From contig NZ_JAKLTO010000008.1 of assembly GCF_022012335.1 (NCBI RefSeq), forward strand, positions 1 through 64,000: a stretch of 64,000 nucleotides of DNA, read 5' to 3'. The position numbers and the translations under genes are program-made. Source of the stretch: Flavobacterium sp. SM15 (GTDB lineage: Bacteria; Bacteroidota; Bacteroidia; Flavobacteriales; Flavobacteriaceae). The notes beneath the pieces are model-generated. The model had not been told where the DNA came from and made no database searches. It worked only from the letters and a program-made list of their open reading frames with translations. Below, in pieces: positions 19,887-28,482 of the stretch (positions are counted from its first letter, which is position 1; each line of letters begins with the position of its first letter).

Positions 19887-21275
19887 ATGACTTTAATAAA
19901 ATCCATTTCAGGAATTCGCGGAACCATTGGCGGAAAGGTTGGAGACAATCTTACTCCGGTTGATGCTGTAAAATTTGCTTCAGCCTACGGAACTTTCTTA
20001 AAACAGAATATCAATAAAGATAAATTAGCCGTTGTGATTGGTCGTGATGCCCGTATTTCTGGCCCGATGATTCATAATTTGGTAGTAAATACTTTAATCG
20101 GTTTAGGAATTGATGTTATCGATTTAGGGTTGTCAACCACACCAACGGTAGAAGTTGCCGTTCCTTTGGAAAAAGCTGATGGAGGAATTATTTTAACTGC
20201 ATCACATAATCCCAAACAATGGAACGCTTTAAAATTGTTGAATGCAAAAGGTGAGTTTTTAAACGGTGCCGATGGTGCAAAAATTCTTGAAATTGCAGAA
20301 GCAGAAGCTTTCGATTTTTCAGATGTTGATAGTTTAGGAACGATTACCGAGAATGATGCATACATGGACATCCACATTGATGAAGTGTTGAATTTACCAT
20401 TAGTTGATGCTGAAGCGGTTGCTAAAAGAAAGTTCAAAGTTGTTGTCGATGGTGTTAATTCATCTGGAGGAATTATTATTCCGAAGTTATTGGAACAAAT
20501 GGGTGTGGAAGTAGTAGAATTGTACTGTGAACCCAATGGGCATTTTCCACACAACCCAGAGCCTTTGAAAGAACATTTAGGTGATATCTGTAAATTGGTT
20601 GTAGAAGAAAAAGCTGATTTTGGAATTGTAGTTGATCCGGATGTAGATCGTTTAGCATTTATTTCCAACGATGGTGAAATGTTCGGCGAAGAATATACCT
20701 TAGTTGCAGTTGCAGATTATGTATTGAGTAAAACACCGGGAAATACGGTTTCGAATATGTCGTCTTCAAGAGCTTTAAGAGATATAACCGAAAAACACAA
20801 CGGAAGCTATCAGGCAAGTGCAGTTGGGGAAGTTAATGTTGTGGAATTGATGAAAGCAACCAACGCAATCATTGGAGGAGAAGGAAACGGAGGAATCATT
20901 TATCCTGAAATTCATTACGGAAGAGATTCGTTAGTTGGTGTAGCTTTATTCCTGACGCATTTGGCAAGTATGGAAATGACCGTTGCCGAATTAAGAGCTT
21001 CTTATCCACAGTATTTCATGAGTAAGAACAAAATCGAATTAACGCCTCAAATTGATGTAGACAATGTGATGAAGCAAATTGCTCAAAAATATGCTTCGGA
21101 AAACATTTCAACCATCGACGGGGTGAAAATTGATTTTCCAACGGAATGGGTTCATTTAAGAAAATCGAACACAGAACCAATCATCCGAATTTACACCGAA
21201 GCGCCAACCCAAAATGCTGCCGATGTTTTAGCGGAACGTTTTGTTAGCGAGTTAAAACAGATAGCCGGAATCTAA
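19887..21275 (+). CDS. glmM: Phosphoglucosamine mutase
   Basis: 462 residues of the alpha-D-phosphohexomutase family. It interconverts glucosamine-6-phosphate and glucosamine-1-phosphate on the way to UDP-GlcNAc for peptidoglycan and lipid A. Motifs: TASHNPKQWNALK with phosphoserine S106, metal loop DPDVDRLAF, sugar-binding GGEGNGGIIYP, and phosphate-binding RKSNTEPIIRIYTEA near the C terminus. The GGEGNGG loop is typical of the GlmM/ManB branch in Bacteroidota, so a phosphomannomutase side activity cannot be excluded. Single gene between a -7 element and a terminator. Confidence 0.9.
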   Translation: MTLIKSISGIRGTIGGKVGDNLTPVDAVKFASAYGTFLKQNINKDKLAVVIGRDARISGPMIHNLVVNTLIGLGIDVIDLGLSTTPTVEVAVPLEKADGGIILTASHNPKQWNALKLLNAKGEFLNGADGAKILEIAEAEAFDFSDVDSLGTITENDAYMDIHIDEVLNLPLVDAEAVAKRKFKVVVDGVNSSGGIIIPKLLEQMGVEVVELYCEPNGHFPHNPEPLKEHLGDICKLVVEEKADFGIVVDPDVDRLAFISNDGEMFGEEYTLVAVADYVLSKTPGNTVSNMSSSRALRDITEKHNGSYQASAVGEVNVVELMKATNAIIGGEGNGGIIYPEIHYGRDSLVGVALFLTHLASMEMTVAELRASYPQYFMSKNKIELTPQIDVDNVMKQIAQKYASENISTIDGVKIDFPTEWVHLRKSNTEPIIRIYTEAPTQNAADVLAERFVSELKQIAGI

Positions 21276-21280
21276 ATATA

Positions 21281-21311
21281 AAAACCCTGAGTGAAAGCTC
21301 AGGGTTTTTCT
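21281..21311. terminator. Bidirectional terminator between glmM and slipin gene
   Basis: A 9-bp perfect stem (AACCCTGAG / CTCAGGGTT) with a 7-base loop, flanked by A and T runs. It serves both convergent genes. Confidence 0.88.
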
Positions 21312-21329
21312 TTATGATTTAATTGCGTG

Positions 21330-22091
21330 TTATTCAGTTTTCTTAGTATTAACTAAATCGGTAAAGCTTTTAGCAGCATTGGTAAAATCGGAAGGAACTA
21401 ATACAATGGTTGTGGTATTATTGTCGATACCAATTTCTGAAAGCATTTGCATTCTTCGCAACTCTAACGCAATTGGGCTTTCTGCCATTTTTGTGGCTCC
21501 TTGTGTAAGCTTGATGGAAGCGTCTAATTCGGCTTCGGCTTTAACAATTCGGGCTCTTTTTTCTCTGATGGCTTCAGCTTCACGTGCCATGGCTCTTTGC
21601 ATACCTTCCGGAATTTCAACATCTTTCATCTCAACCATTTCAATTTTAATTCCCCATGGTTCGGTAGCGGTGTCTACCATTTTTTGAAGGGTTCCGTTAA
21701 TCTTTTCACGTTCTCTTAGAACTTCATCCAGAGTATGCTGTCCGATAATGTTACGTAAAGCCGTTACCGAAAACTGATAAACTGCTTTGTTGTAATCTGC
21801 CACTTTAATGATGGCATCTTCAGGAACGGTAATTTTAAACCATAGTACTGCATTTACTTTGATTGTGACACTGTCTTTGGTAATGGTTTCCTGTTGTTCT
21901 AAATCTACTGTTTTGGTTCGGATGTCTACTCTTTGTTGTCGGTCAATTAAAGGTATAATCCAGTAAAGTCCCGGACCTTTAATTGAATGAAAGCGTCCAA
22001 GTCTGAAAATGACACCTCTTTGGTACTCTTGTGCAATTCGAAATCCCGATAGAAGGATTATAACCACAATTGCAATAATTTGTAAGGTCAT
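21330..22091 (-). CDS. Slipin / stomatin-like SPFH-domain membrane protein
   Basis: 253 residues: one N-terminal hydrophobic segment (about 3-18), then an SPFH domain with EYQRGVIFRLGRF, GPGLYWIIPLIDRQQRVDIRTKTVDL and DALL-type EVLREREKIN, and a coiled-coil region rich in Glu/Ala/Arg (EAEAIREKRARIVKAEAELDAS). Slipins form membrane-bound oligomers organising membrane microdomains and are often partnered with NfeD proteins, of which none is adjacent here. Single gene. Confidence 0.92.
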   Translation of the reverse strand: MTLQIIAIVVIILLSGFRIAQEYQRGVIFRLGRFHSIKGPGLYWIIPLIDRQQRVDIRTKTVDLEQQETITKDSVTIKVNAVLWFKITVPEDAIIKVADYNKAVYQFSVTALRNIIGQHTLDEVLREREKINGTLQKMVDTATEPWGIKIEMVEMKDVEIPEGMQRAMAREAEAIREKRARIVKAEAELDASIKLTQGATKMAESPIALELRRMQMLSEIGIDNNTTTIVLVPSDFTNAAKSFTDLVNTKKTE

Positions 22092-22198
22092 GATTGTTTT
22101 TTTAAGTTGATAATTTGCTTTTCATTAATGAAAAACGAATTGATTACTAATCATTACTTATACGTAAGATCCAAGGAAAAGTTTACAAAAAAACGGGA

Positions 22199-22720
22199 TT
22201 ATTTTAAGATTTTTAAAAACTCAATCCAAGGACCAACTTCCTGCTTGTATTGTTTGGCTATGATACGGTTAATCTGAGCTAAATGGTCTAAATCGTGCAC
22301 CATCCAACAGCTTAATAATTGTGAAAGGGTAACTGCTCCAAAAACAGGGTGAATGCCTTTTCTGTTAAAGTCTTTTTCGGTAATGTTTTTCGATTTTAAA
22401 ATACTTGTGTTCTTCTCGCGTAGCACTTTAAATTCTTCCAATAATTGATTTAAAGACTTGCCTTTGCTTTCTTCAAACATTGCAAACCGATCGAAAGGCT
22501 TGAAGTTTTTATCAGCTCCTTCAGAAAGAATAATTTTCAATCGAGCGATCCAGTCGGTTTGTTCTCCGTGAATTAAGTGTCCGACCACATCAAAAACACT
22601 CCAGGTTTCTTCGCCTTCGTTGCAATGTATCCATACATCTGATATTCCTCTTAATTGCGTTTCTAAAATTAATGGTGTCCGTTCTAATAGTTCTATGGAA
22701 TTTTCAAGGTTAAAAGTCAT
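22199..22720 (-). CDS. DinB-family putative metal-dependent protein
   Basis: 173 residues of the DinB/YfiT four-helix bundle. The metal-ligand histidines fit GHLIHGEQTDW (about 47-57) and HDLDHLAQI near the C terminus. DinB-like proteins include bacillithiol and mycothiol transferases, but many are uncharacterised; no thiol-cofactor gene is nearby, so only the family can be named. Divergent from the aminotransferase-fold gene. Confidence 0.85.
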   Translation of the reverse strand: MTFNLENSIELLERTPLILETQLRGISDVWIHCNEGEETWSVFDVVGHLIHGEQTDWIARLKIILSEGADKNFKPFDRFAMFEESKGKSLNQLLEEFKVLREKNTSILKSKNITEKDFNRKGIHPVFGAVTLSQLLSCWMVHDLDHLAQINRIIAKQYKQEVGPWIEFLKILK

Positions 22721-22852
22721 GGTTTGGATGTTTTTGATTACTAATTTAAGAGATTACTGTCGAATAATTTTACAAGAAACCTGTATTATGTTAAAATTAA
22801 ATTCTGAAGGTCAAAAACCCAAGTTGCTACAAGTCTAATTATCAAAAAAATG

Positions 22853-22860
22853 TATCTTTG
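22853..22860 (+). promoter_or_regulatory. -7 promoter element of the class V aminotransferase-fold gene
   Basis: TATCTTTG, a perfect TAnnTTTG. It ends 8 bases before ATG 22868 but 20 bases before ATG 22880. In other genes of this window the distance is mostly 15-25, so the second ATG is the better start. Confidence 0.7.
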
Positions 22861-22879
22861 AACGCAAATGCAAAATGGA

Positions 22880-24370
22880 ATGACTACAACTGAAAAAGCA
22901 ACCCAACTAGAACAGTATTTTCAACAGTTTCGTAATAACATCATTGGTATCAATCAGGAGTTTGAATCGCCTTTTGGTACTCAAAGAATAATTTATACCG
23001 ACTGGACGGCTTCCGGGCGTTTATACCGTCCGATTGAAGAAAAACTGATTAACGAATTCGGTCCGTTTGTGGCTAATACCCATACAGAAACAACAGTTTC
23101 AGGTACAGCGATGACTATGGCGTATCATGAAGCGCGCCACATCATCAAAAAACACGTTAACAGTAATCAAGACGATATTTTGATTGTGGACGGTTCGGGA
23201 ATGACCGGTGTAGTGAATAAATTCCAACGTATTTTAGGACTTAAAGTACCTGAAAACCTTCAGAAATATACTCAGGTTCCGGAGGAGAAAAAGCCCGTGG
23301 TTTTTATTTCTCATATGGAGCACCACTCCAATCAGACATCATGGTTGGAAACGATTGCAAAAGTAGAGGTTATCCCAGCATGCGAAAAAGGTTTGATTTG
23401 TCTGGATAGTTTCAAAGAATTGCTGGAGCAATATAAAGACCGAACGTTAAAGATTGCTTCAATTACGGGTTGTTCAAACGTAACGGGAATTAGAACGCCG
23501 TACCACGATGTTGCTAAATTAGTGCATCAGTATAATGGAGTTTGTTTTGTGGATTTTGCCTGTTCGGCGCCGTATATTAAAATCGATATGCACCCGGCCG
23601 ATAATCCGGAAGGTTATTTGGATGCGATTTTCTTTTCTCCACACAAATTTTTAGGCGGCCCTGGAACTTCAGGTGTGCTTATTTTCAATAAAAAATTATA
23701 CAAAAATATGGTGCCTGATCATCCGGGAGGAGGAACCGTTAGCTGGACGAATCCTTGGGGAGAGCACAAATATTTGGACAACATCGAAGAACGTGAAGAC
23801 GGTGGAACGCCAGGATTTCTTCAGGTAATCAAAACGGCATTAGCTATTCAGCTTAAAGAACAAATGGGAGTTGATAATATCCTGAAACGCGAACATGAAA
23901 TCGTGGATTACGTTTTCGAGCAGTTAAAGGCGATTCCTAATTTAAACATTCTGGCAGCTCAGCATGAAAACAGGTTGGGGGTGATTTCGTTTTATATAAA
24001 TGATTTGCATTTCAATTTAGGGGTTAAATTGCTTAATGATCGCTTCGGAATTCAAACCCGAGGAGGTTGCAGTTGCGCCGGAACCTACGGGCATTACTTG
24101 TTGCATGTAGACCAAGAACAATCCCATTATTTAACCGATAAAATTACTTCCGGAGATTTAATTGAAAAACCGGGATGGATTAGGATGTCGATTCACCCAA
24201 CTACAACTTCTGAAGAAATCGAATACGTTTGCAAGAGCATCAAAGCCTTAGCAGAAAACCACAAAGAATGGGCTCAGGATTATGAGTACAACAAGTGTTC
24301 GAACGAGTTTCTGCATAAAAATGCGTTGCATAAAGAAAAAGAAATGGTAGCCAATTGGTTCAAACTTTAA
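22880..24370 (+). CDS. Class V aminotransferase-fold PLP enzyme (cysteine desulfurase-like)
   Basis: 496 residues if started at ATG 22880; an in-frame ATG at 22868 would lie at or beside the predicted transcription start. Fold type I PLP enzyme of the class V group: PLP-binding Lys in FFSPHKFLGGPGTSGVL (near residue 255), VDFACSAPY before it, and a C-terminal RGGCSCAGTYGHYLL loop holding a Cys pair where cysteine desulfurases have the catalytic Cys. The chain is about 100 residues longer than IscS/SufS and carries extra C-terminal residues. The substrate is not established; it could act on a cysteine-type or kynurenine-type substrate. Single gene with its own promoter and terminator. Confidence 0.85.
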   Translation: MTTTEKATQLEQYFQQFRNNIIGINQEFESPFGTQRIIYTDWTASGRLYRPIEEKLINEFGPFVANTHTETTVSGTAMTMAYHEARHIIKKHVNSNQDDILIVDGSGMTGVVNKFQRILGLKVPENLQKYTQVPEEKKPVVFISHMEHHSNQTSWLETIAKVEVIPACEKGLICLDSFKELLEQYKDRTLKIASITGCSNVTGIRTPYHDVAKLVHQYNGVCFVDFACSAPYIKIDMHPADNPEGYLDAIFFSPHKFLGGPGTSGVLIFNKKLYKNMVPDHPGGGTVSWTNPWGEHKYLDNIEEREDGGTPGFLQVIKTALAIQLKEQMGVDNILKREHEIVDYVFEQLKAIPNLNILAAQHENRLGVISFYINDLHFNLGVKLLNDRFGIQTRGGCSCAGTYGHYLLHVDQEQSHYLTDKITSGDLIEKPGWIRMSIHPTTTSEEIEYVCKSIKALAENHKEWAQDYEYNKCSNEFLHKNALHKEKEMVANWFKL

Positions 24371-24374
24371 AAGA

Positions 24375-24408
24375 AAAAGCTCAGTAAAAATCTACTGAGC
24401 TTTTTTTA
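24375..24408. terminator. Bidirectional terminator
   Basis: A 12-bp perfect stem (AAAAGCTCAGTA / TACTGAGCTTTT) with a 6-base loop followed by T residues, shared by the aminotransferase-fold gene and the convergent acyltransferase gene. Confidence 0.9.
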
Positions 24409-25284
24409 TTCTTTATCACGACGGAATTTCCAACGCTTGTGTGTCCAGAAATAATATTCGGGCGCCGCGTAAATTTGTTTTTCCACTTCCTGAAGAAATT
24501 TTTTGGAAACATCATAGTTGGGAATGTCGGTTACATTTTCCGCTAAAGGAATAAAGGTTGCCTGATAATGGCCGCGTTTTACTTTTTCGACTTTGAGGTA
24601 CAGAACATTCATGTCTGTTTTCTTGGCCAGCATTTCGCCGCCGGTATGTACAGGAACTTCATGCCCCATAAAGGTTTCCCAGTAATGTGTTCGGTAGGGA
24701 ACCGGAGTTTGGTCGCTCACAAAACCGTAAATTCCCATTATTCCTTTTTCCTGATTTTCATTAACCGCTTTTATTGTTGATTTGGTATCGATTAAAGCCG
24801 CATCAAATTTGGAACGAATGTCTCTTATCAGTTTGTCAAAATGAGGATTTCTGATGCGTTTATAGATTCCAAAACCTTTAAAACTGATGTATTTTCCAAG
24901 GATAATCATCCATTCCCAGCTGGCATAGTGCGCGCACATAAGCACAATGCTCTTGTTTTTCTTTTCAAATTCATGAACAAGCTCAATGTTGGTGAAGACG
25001 AAACGTTTTTTCATCTCTTTTTCAGAAATGGTAAGCGTTTTAATCATCTCCAGAAACATATCGCACATATGTTTGTAGAATTTTTTCTCTACAAGCAACT
25101 GCTCTTTTTCAGAAAGATGCGGCAGAGTTAGTTTGATATTTGAACGCACGACTTTTTTTCGGTAGCCAATTACTCGGTAAACCAAAATATAAATCAAGTC
25201 AGAAAAGAAATAAAATATAGGAAAAGGAAGTATGGAAATGCACCACAAAATCGGATATACCAACAGGTAAACTACTAATTGCAT
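24406..25284 (-). CDS. Lysophospholipid/lipid A acyltransferase (LpxL/HtrB family)
   Basis: 292 residues. N-terminal membrane segment (about 1-35), then the acyltransferase HX4E motif H119-YASW-E124 in MCAHYASWEW, and the later VSDQTPVPYRTHYWETFMGHEVPVHTGGEMLAKK segment typical of LpxL-type late acyltransferases. It would add a secondary acyl chain to lipid A or a related lipid at the inner membrane. Bacteroidota usually carry one such gene. Own -7 element 16 bases before the start. Confidence 0.9.
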   Translation of the reverse strand: MQLVVYLLVYPILWCISILPFPIFYFFSDLIYILVYRVIGYRKKVVRSNIKLTLPHLSEKEQLLVEKKFYKHMCDMFLEMIKTLTISEKEMKKRFVFTNIELVHEFEKKNKSIVLMCAHYASWEWMIILGKYISFKGFGIYKRIRNPHFDKLIRDIRSKFDAALIDTKSTIKAVNENQEKGIMGIYGFVSDQTPVPYRTHYWETFMGHEVPVHTGGEMLAKKTDMNVLYLKVEKVKRGHYQATFIPLAENVTDIPNYDVSKKFLQEVEKQIYAAPEYYFWTHKRWKFRRDKE

Positions 25285-25299
25285 TCGGATAATTTTTTA

Positions 25300-25307
25300 C
25301 AAATATA
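25300..25307 (-). promoter_or_regulatory. -7 promoter element of the acyltransferase gene
   Basis: Minus strand TATATTTG, a perfect TAnnTTTG, 15 bases upstream of the ATG, in the divergent gap with the rhomboid gene. Confidence 0.6.
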
Positions 25308-25389
25308 CTTTTTAAACCAATTAATCTTTTATTTAATTAACATTCTGTAAAGAAACAATTGGTAAATTTACGGTAAGAAAATTCAATAT

Positions 25390-26031
25390 ATGAACCCAGT
25401 TTTATTAATTATCATTGCAGTTACGGCTATTGTAAGCTATAGAGGATTTAACGACAGCGCATTTTTTCGCAAATATGAGTTTCACATCGGAAGTATTCGA
25501 GCCGGGGAACACATCCGGATGATTACTTCGGGATTTCTTCATGGTGATTTCGGTCATTTAATATTCAATATGTTAACCTTGTATTTTTTTGCTCCGGTAG
25601 TGATTAGTTATATGGGGGTATTCCATTTTTTGATTGTTTACTTCGGAAGTTTGATTTGCGGTAGCTTGTTGTCGCTCTATTTTCATAAAGACGATTACTA
25701 TTACAGGGCAATTGGAGCTTCTGGGGCTGTAACCGGAGTTTTGTATTCGGCGATTTTATTTCAACCGGATATGAGCTTGTATTTGTTTTTTATTCCGATT
25801 CCTATTCCGGCTTATCTTTTCGGTATTGGTTATCTTTTATATTCTATTTACGGGATGAAAGCTAAGAACGATAACATTGGTCACACAGCGCATTTTGGAG
25901 GCGCGATAGGAGGTTATATCATTACGTTATCGCAAGAACCATCAATGCTGCTGGACAATACAATGATGGTAATTTTGCTTGCCATTCCAATTGTGATTTT
26001 ATTTGTTTTGGAAAAAACAGGGAAGTTGTAA
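25390..26031 (+). CDS. Rhomboid-family intramembrane serine protease
   Basis: 213 residues, six predicted membrane helices. Motifs: HGDFGHLIFN (H51-N60, the oxyanion HxxxxHxxxN), GASGAVTG with nucleophile S111, and HTAHFGGAIGGY with catalytic H168. All catalytic residues are present. It cleaves membrane proteins within the bilayer; the substrate is unknown. The SIMPL-domain gene follows on the same strand with a 48-base gap. Confidence 0.94.
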   Translation: MNPVLLIIIAVTAIVSYRGFNDSAFFRKYEFHIGSIRAGEHIRMITSGFLHGDFGHLIFNMLTLYFFAPVVISYMGVFHFLIVYFGSLICGSLLSLYFHKDDYYYRAIGASGAVTGVLYSAILFQPDMSLYLFFIPIPIPAYLFGIGYLLYSIYGMKAKNDNIGHTAHFGGAIGGYIITLSQEPSMLLDNTMMVILLAIPIVILFVLEKTGKL

Positions 26032-26079
26032 AGTTTGGCATTGCTTTTGAATGTTATAAGAAAATTAATATTTAATACT

Positions 26080-26766
26080 ATGAGAAAAATTGTTTTAATC
26101 GCCGTAACCTTATTTATGAGTGTATTTTCAAACGCACAAGAAATGAAAACAGTACCGCAAATTGTAGTTTCCGGAGAAGGAAAAATCAAAGTAACACCCG
26201 ATCAGGCAGTTATTAATGTTGGTGTTGAAAACACAGGGAATGACGCTGCAGAAGTTAAAAAGAAAAATGATGCTGCCATTGATGCGATAATCAAATACCT
26301 GAAAAACGCGAAATTACCAGCTTCAGATTATCAGACCAAACAGGTGAATTTGTATAAAAATTTCGATTACGATAAAAAGAAGTACTATTACAATGCTTCA
26401 CAAACTATTTCGATTACGTTAAAGGATTTATCGAAGTACGATGTCATTATGATGGGACTTGTAGATTCTGGGGCAAATACAATTCACGGAGTTGAGTTTC
26501 GTTCTTCAAAAGTAGCGCAATACGAGTCTGAGGCGCGTGTTAAAGCAGTTCAAAATGCTAAGGCAAAAGCTTTGGATTATGCAGGGGCATTAAACCAAAA
26601 AGTTGGAAAAACGCTTTTAGTAACCGATAATTCTCAGACCTATTATCCTAGACCGATGTTTGCCGAGATGAAAGTAGGTGCCGATGCAGGAATGTCTAGA
26701 GAAACATTAGCGATAGGAGAAATTGAAGTGACGGCGAATGTTACCATTAATTTTGCTTTGGAATAA
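26080..26766 (+). CDS. Periplasmic SIMPL-domain (DUF541) protein
   Basis: 228 residues from ATG 26080, the start that places a clear signal peptide (MRKIVLIAVTLFMSVFSNAQ) at the N terminus; an in-frame TTG 15 codons earlier would bury it. The SIMPL domain is recognised by IVVSGEGKIKVTPDQAVINVGVE at the start, YASQTISI-like ASQTISITLKDL in the middle and AKAKALDYAGALNQKVGKTLLV later. E. coli YggE of this family lowers oxidative stress by an unknown mechanism. Probably periplasmic. Confidence 0.88.
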   Translation: MRKIVLIAVTLFMSVFSNAQEMKTVPQIVVSGEGKIKVTPDQAVINVGVENTGNDAAEVKKKNDAAIDAIIKYLKNAKLPASDYQTKQVNLYKNFDYDKKKYYYNASQTISITLKDLSKYDVIMMGLVDSGANTIHGVEFRSSKVAQYESEARVKAVQNAKAKALDYAGALNQKVGKTLLVTDNSQTYYPRPMFAEMKVGADAGMSRETLAIGEIEVTANVTINFALE

Positions 26767-26783
26767 TTAAGCTATAGAAATAA

Positions 26784-26816
26784 AAAAGCCCGGAAGTTTT
26801 CCGGGCTTTTTTATTT
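26784..26816 (+). terminator. Rho-independent terminator after the SIMPL gene
   Basis: A 12-bp perfect stem (AAAAGCCCGGAA / TTCCGGGCTTTT), 3-base loop, T run on the right. Confidence 0.9.
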
Positions 26817-26848
26817 CTTAATTATTGAGATTATGATAAATTATTTCG

Positions 26849-26934
26849 TGATCCTGAGTAACGAAGTGGTATTAATTTTTATGATAGGATTCCTCCATTT
26901 CATTCCGGCATCCTGAGTAAGGGAACCTTACTCA
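26849..26934. repeat. Noncoding segment with a repeated ATCCTGAGTAA word and a 9-bp hairpin
   Basis: The word ATCCTGAGTAA occurs twice about 60 bases apart, and the second copy forms a perfect 9-bp hairpin, TGAGTAAGG-GAA-CCTTACTCA (26914-26934), ending where the large palindrome begins. No reading frame of interest crosses it. The word resembles dispersed CATCCTGAGCGAAG-type repeats that I know from Bacteroidota genomes, so a degenerate repeat is the likeliest explanation. Confidence 0.5.
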
Positions 26935-26996
26935 AACTAAATGAATAAAAAAAAGCACCAAGTGAACTTGGTGCTTTTTTTTATTCATTTAGTTTG
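26933..26996 (-). terminator. Perfect 31-bp inverted repeat abutting tRNA-Tyr; terminator
   Basis: Left arm 26933-26963 and right arm 26966-26996 are exact reverse complements with only GA between them. The core GCACCAAG...CTTGGTGC followed by 8 T residues on the minus strand is a standard intrinsic terminator for the tRNA gene. The outer 23 bases of each arm are far more symmetrical than a terminator needs. The palindrome starts at the base next to the tRNA discriminator. Confidence 0.85.
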
Positions 26997-27078
<82 letters not shown>

Positions 27079-27190
27079 AACGCATAATTGCTTATTGCGG
27101 TTGCAAATATAGAACTGTTTTTTCGTTATGCAAGCGTTAAATAAAGATAATTTTAAAGTTTTTTTTAATGTATTGGAAGTGAATAAAATA

Positions 27191-27217
27191 AAAAAAATCT
27201 CCCTAAGGAGATTTTTT
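27191..27217 (-). terminator. Terminator after the TlpA-like gene
   Basis: A 9-bp perfect stem (AAAATCTCC / GGAGATTTT) with a 4-base loop, followed on the minus strand by a run of T. Confidence 0.85.
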
Positions 27218-27239
27218 TGTTCAAGAGTATTTTTAGGGC

Positions 27240-28358
27240 TTATTTAGCCAATAATTCGGCAACTTTAGCTTTTAATTCTGCACCGCGAAGGTCTTTAGCA
27301 ACAATTTTTCCTGTAGCATCCAAGATAAAAGTAGCAGGAATTGATTTTACACTGTACTCTTTTGCAATCGGATCTTCCCAAAATTTCAAATTAGAAACTT
27401 GAGTCCAAGTTAAGTTGTCTTTGGCGATAGCTTCTTTCCATTTTGCAGCATCTTTGTCTAAAGAAACCCCAATGATGTTTAATCCTTTTGCATGGAATTC
27501 ATTGTAAAGAGCAACCACGTTAGGGTTTTCAGCACGACAAGGACCACACCAAGACGCCCAGAAATCAATAATGGTAACTTTTCCTAATGATTCTTTCAAA
27601 GAAACCATTTTTCCTTCAGGATTTGGAGCTTTAAAATCTGGAGCTTCCAATCCTACAGCAACTTCTTTTACTGGCGCAATTAGTTTTTTAATACGCAAGG
27701 CTGGTTTAGTAGCGCTCAATTCTTTTGAGTATTTTGCCATTTGTGTTTTAATTTCTTCTAAAGGCATCATTCCTCTGGAAACATAGTTCTCTAAAATGAT
27801 TACAGACAAAATCTCGTTGTTGTTTTTCTGCATGTAATTTTTAGGATGCTCCATCATTGATTTTTGCAAATCCATCATTTGTTTCATCAAAGCGTTAACG
27901 GTTGCAGTATCTTTTTGAGATTCAGCTGCCATGTATTTTGCCTGATTGTCTTTTCTGAATTTTTCGAACGATTTGTATTGCGTTTGAACCTCTTCGTTAA
28001 ACTTCTGAAGTTTGTCGTTGTTTGTTGTTCCGGAAAGTTTAGTTAGGTGTAAAGAATCTTTTTGGATAGAGATGTTTAATTCTCCGTTCTCCAAAATAAA
28101 CGGAACTAAAGTGTTAGGGTTATCAATTTTAATAAAACTGATGTCTGTACTGTCTACAATTCCTTTGAATTCGAATTTACCGTTTTCAATTTTAACGGTA
28201 TCTTTAGCAACCGGCCCCATTTCTCCCTGAAATTGAAGGATTACTGGAGTCCCGTTTTCAAAACCTTTAGCGGTACCGGTAATTAAGAATTCGTTGTCAC
28301 CAACTTTGCTGCAAGAAGCCATAATTGAGAATGCAGCCAATAAAAGAACTTTCTTCAT
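27240..28358 (-). CDS. Lipoprotein thiol-disulfide oxidoreductase, TlpA/ResA-like with DUF4369
   Basis: 372 residues from ATG 28358. An in-frame ATG at 28385 overlaps the promoter and is rejected. The N terminus is a lipoprotein signal (MKKVLLLAAFSIMASC, lipid Cys 16). Residues about 20-110 fit the DUF4369 beta domain common in Bacteroidota TlpA proteins; a helical linker follows; the thioredoxin-fold AhpC/TSA domain starts near residue 235 with active site WASWCGPC (about 266-273) and cis-Pro in KSIPATFILD. It should reduce or oxidise disulfides in the periplasm, attached to a membrane. Confidence 0.9.
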   Translation of the reverse strand: MKKVLLLAAFSIMASCSKVGDNEFLITGTAKGFENGTPVILQFQGEMGPVAKDTVKIENGKFEFKGIVDSTDISFIKIDNPNTLVPFILENGELNISIQKDSLHLTKLSGTTNNDKLQKFNEEVQTQYKSFEKFRKDNQAKYMAAESQKDTATVNALMKQMMDLQKSMMEHPKNYMQKNNNEILSVIILENYVSRGMMPLEEIKTQMAKYSKELSATKPALRIKKLIAPVKEVAVGLEAPDFKAPNPEGKMVSLKESLGKVTIIDFWASWCGPCRAENPNVVALYNEFHAKGLNIIGVSLDKDAAKWKEAIAKDNLTWTQVSNLKFWEDPIAKEYSVKSIPATFILDATGKIVAKDLRGAELKAKVAELLAK

Positions 28359-28382
28359 TTTTAAGTTTAATTGTTTGAGTTG

Positions 28383-28390
28383 CAAAAGTA
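28383..28390 (-). promoter_or_regulatory. -7 promoter element of the TlpA-like gene
   Basis: Minus strand TACTTTTG fits TAnnTTTG and ends 24 bases before ATG 28358. It overlaps the upstream ATG at 28385, which excludes that start. Confidence 0.6.
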
Positions 28391-28482
28391 TTCAAAAATA
28401 CTAAGCATTTATCTATAGGATTTATTAAAGTTTTGTTAGCACTAAAAAAGAAAAATCAGGACTGAGCCTGATTTTCAAATTG

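Noticed and set aside
20072..20668. 198-codon minus-strand frame inside glmM
   Set aside because: A long open frame opposite a well-conserved enzyme; Ser/Pro/Thr-rich low-complexity translation typical of an antisense shadow.
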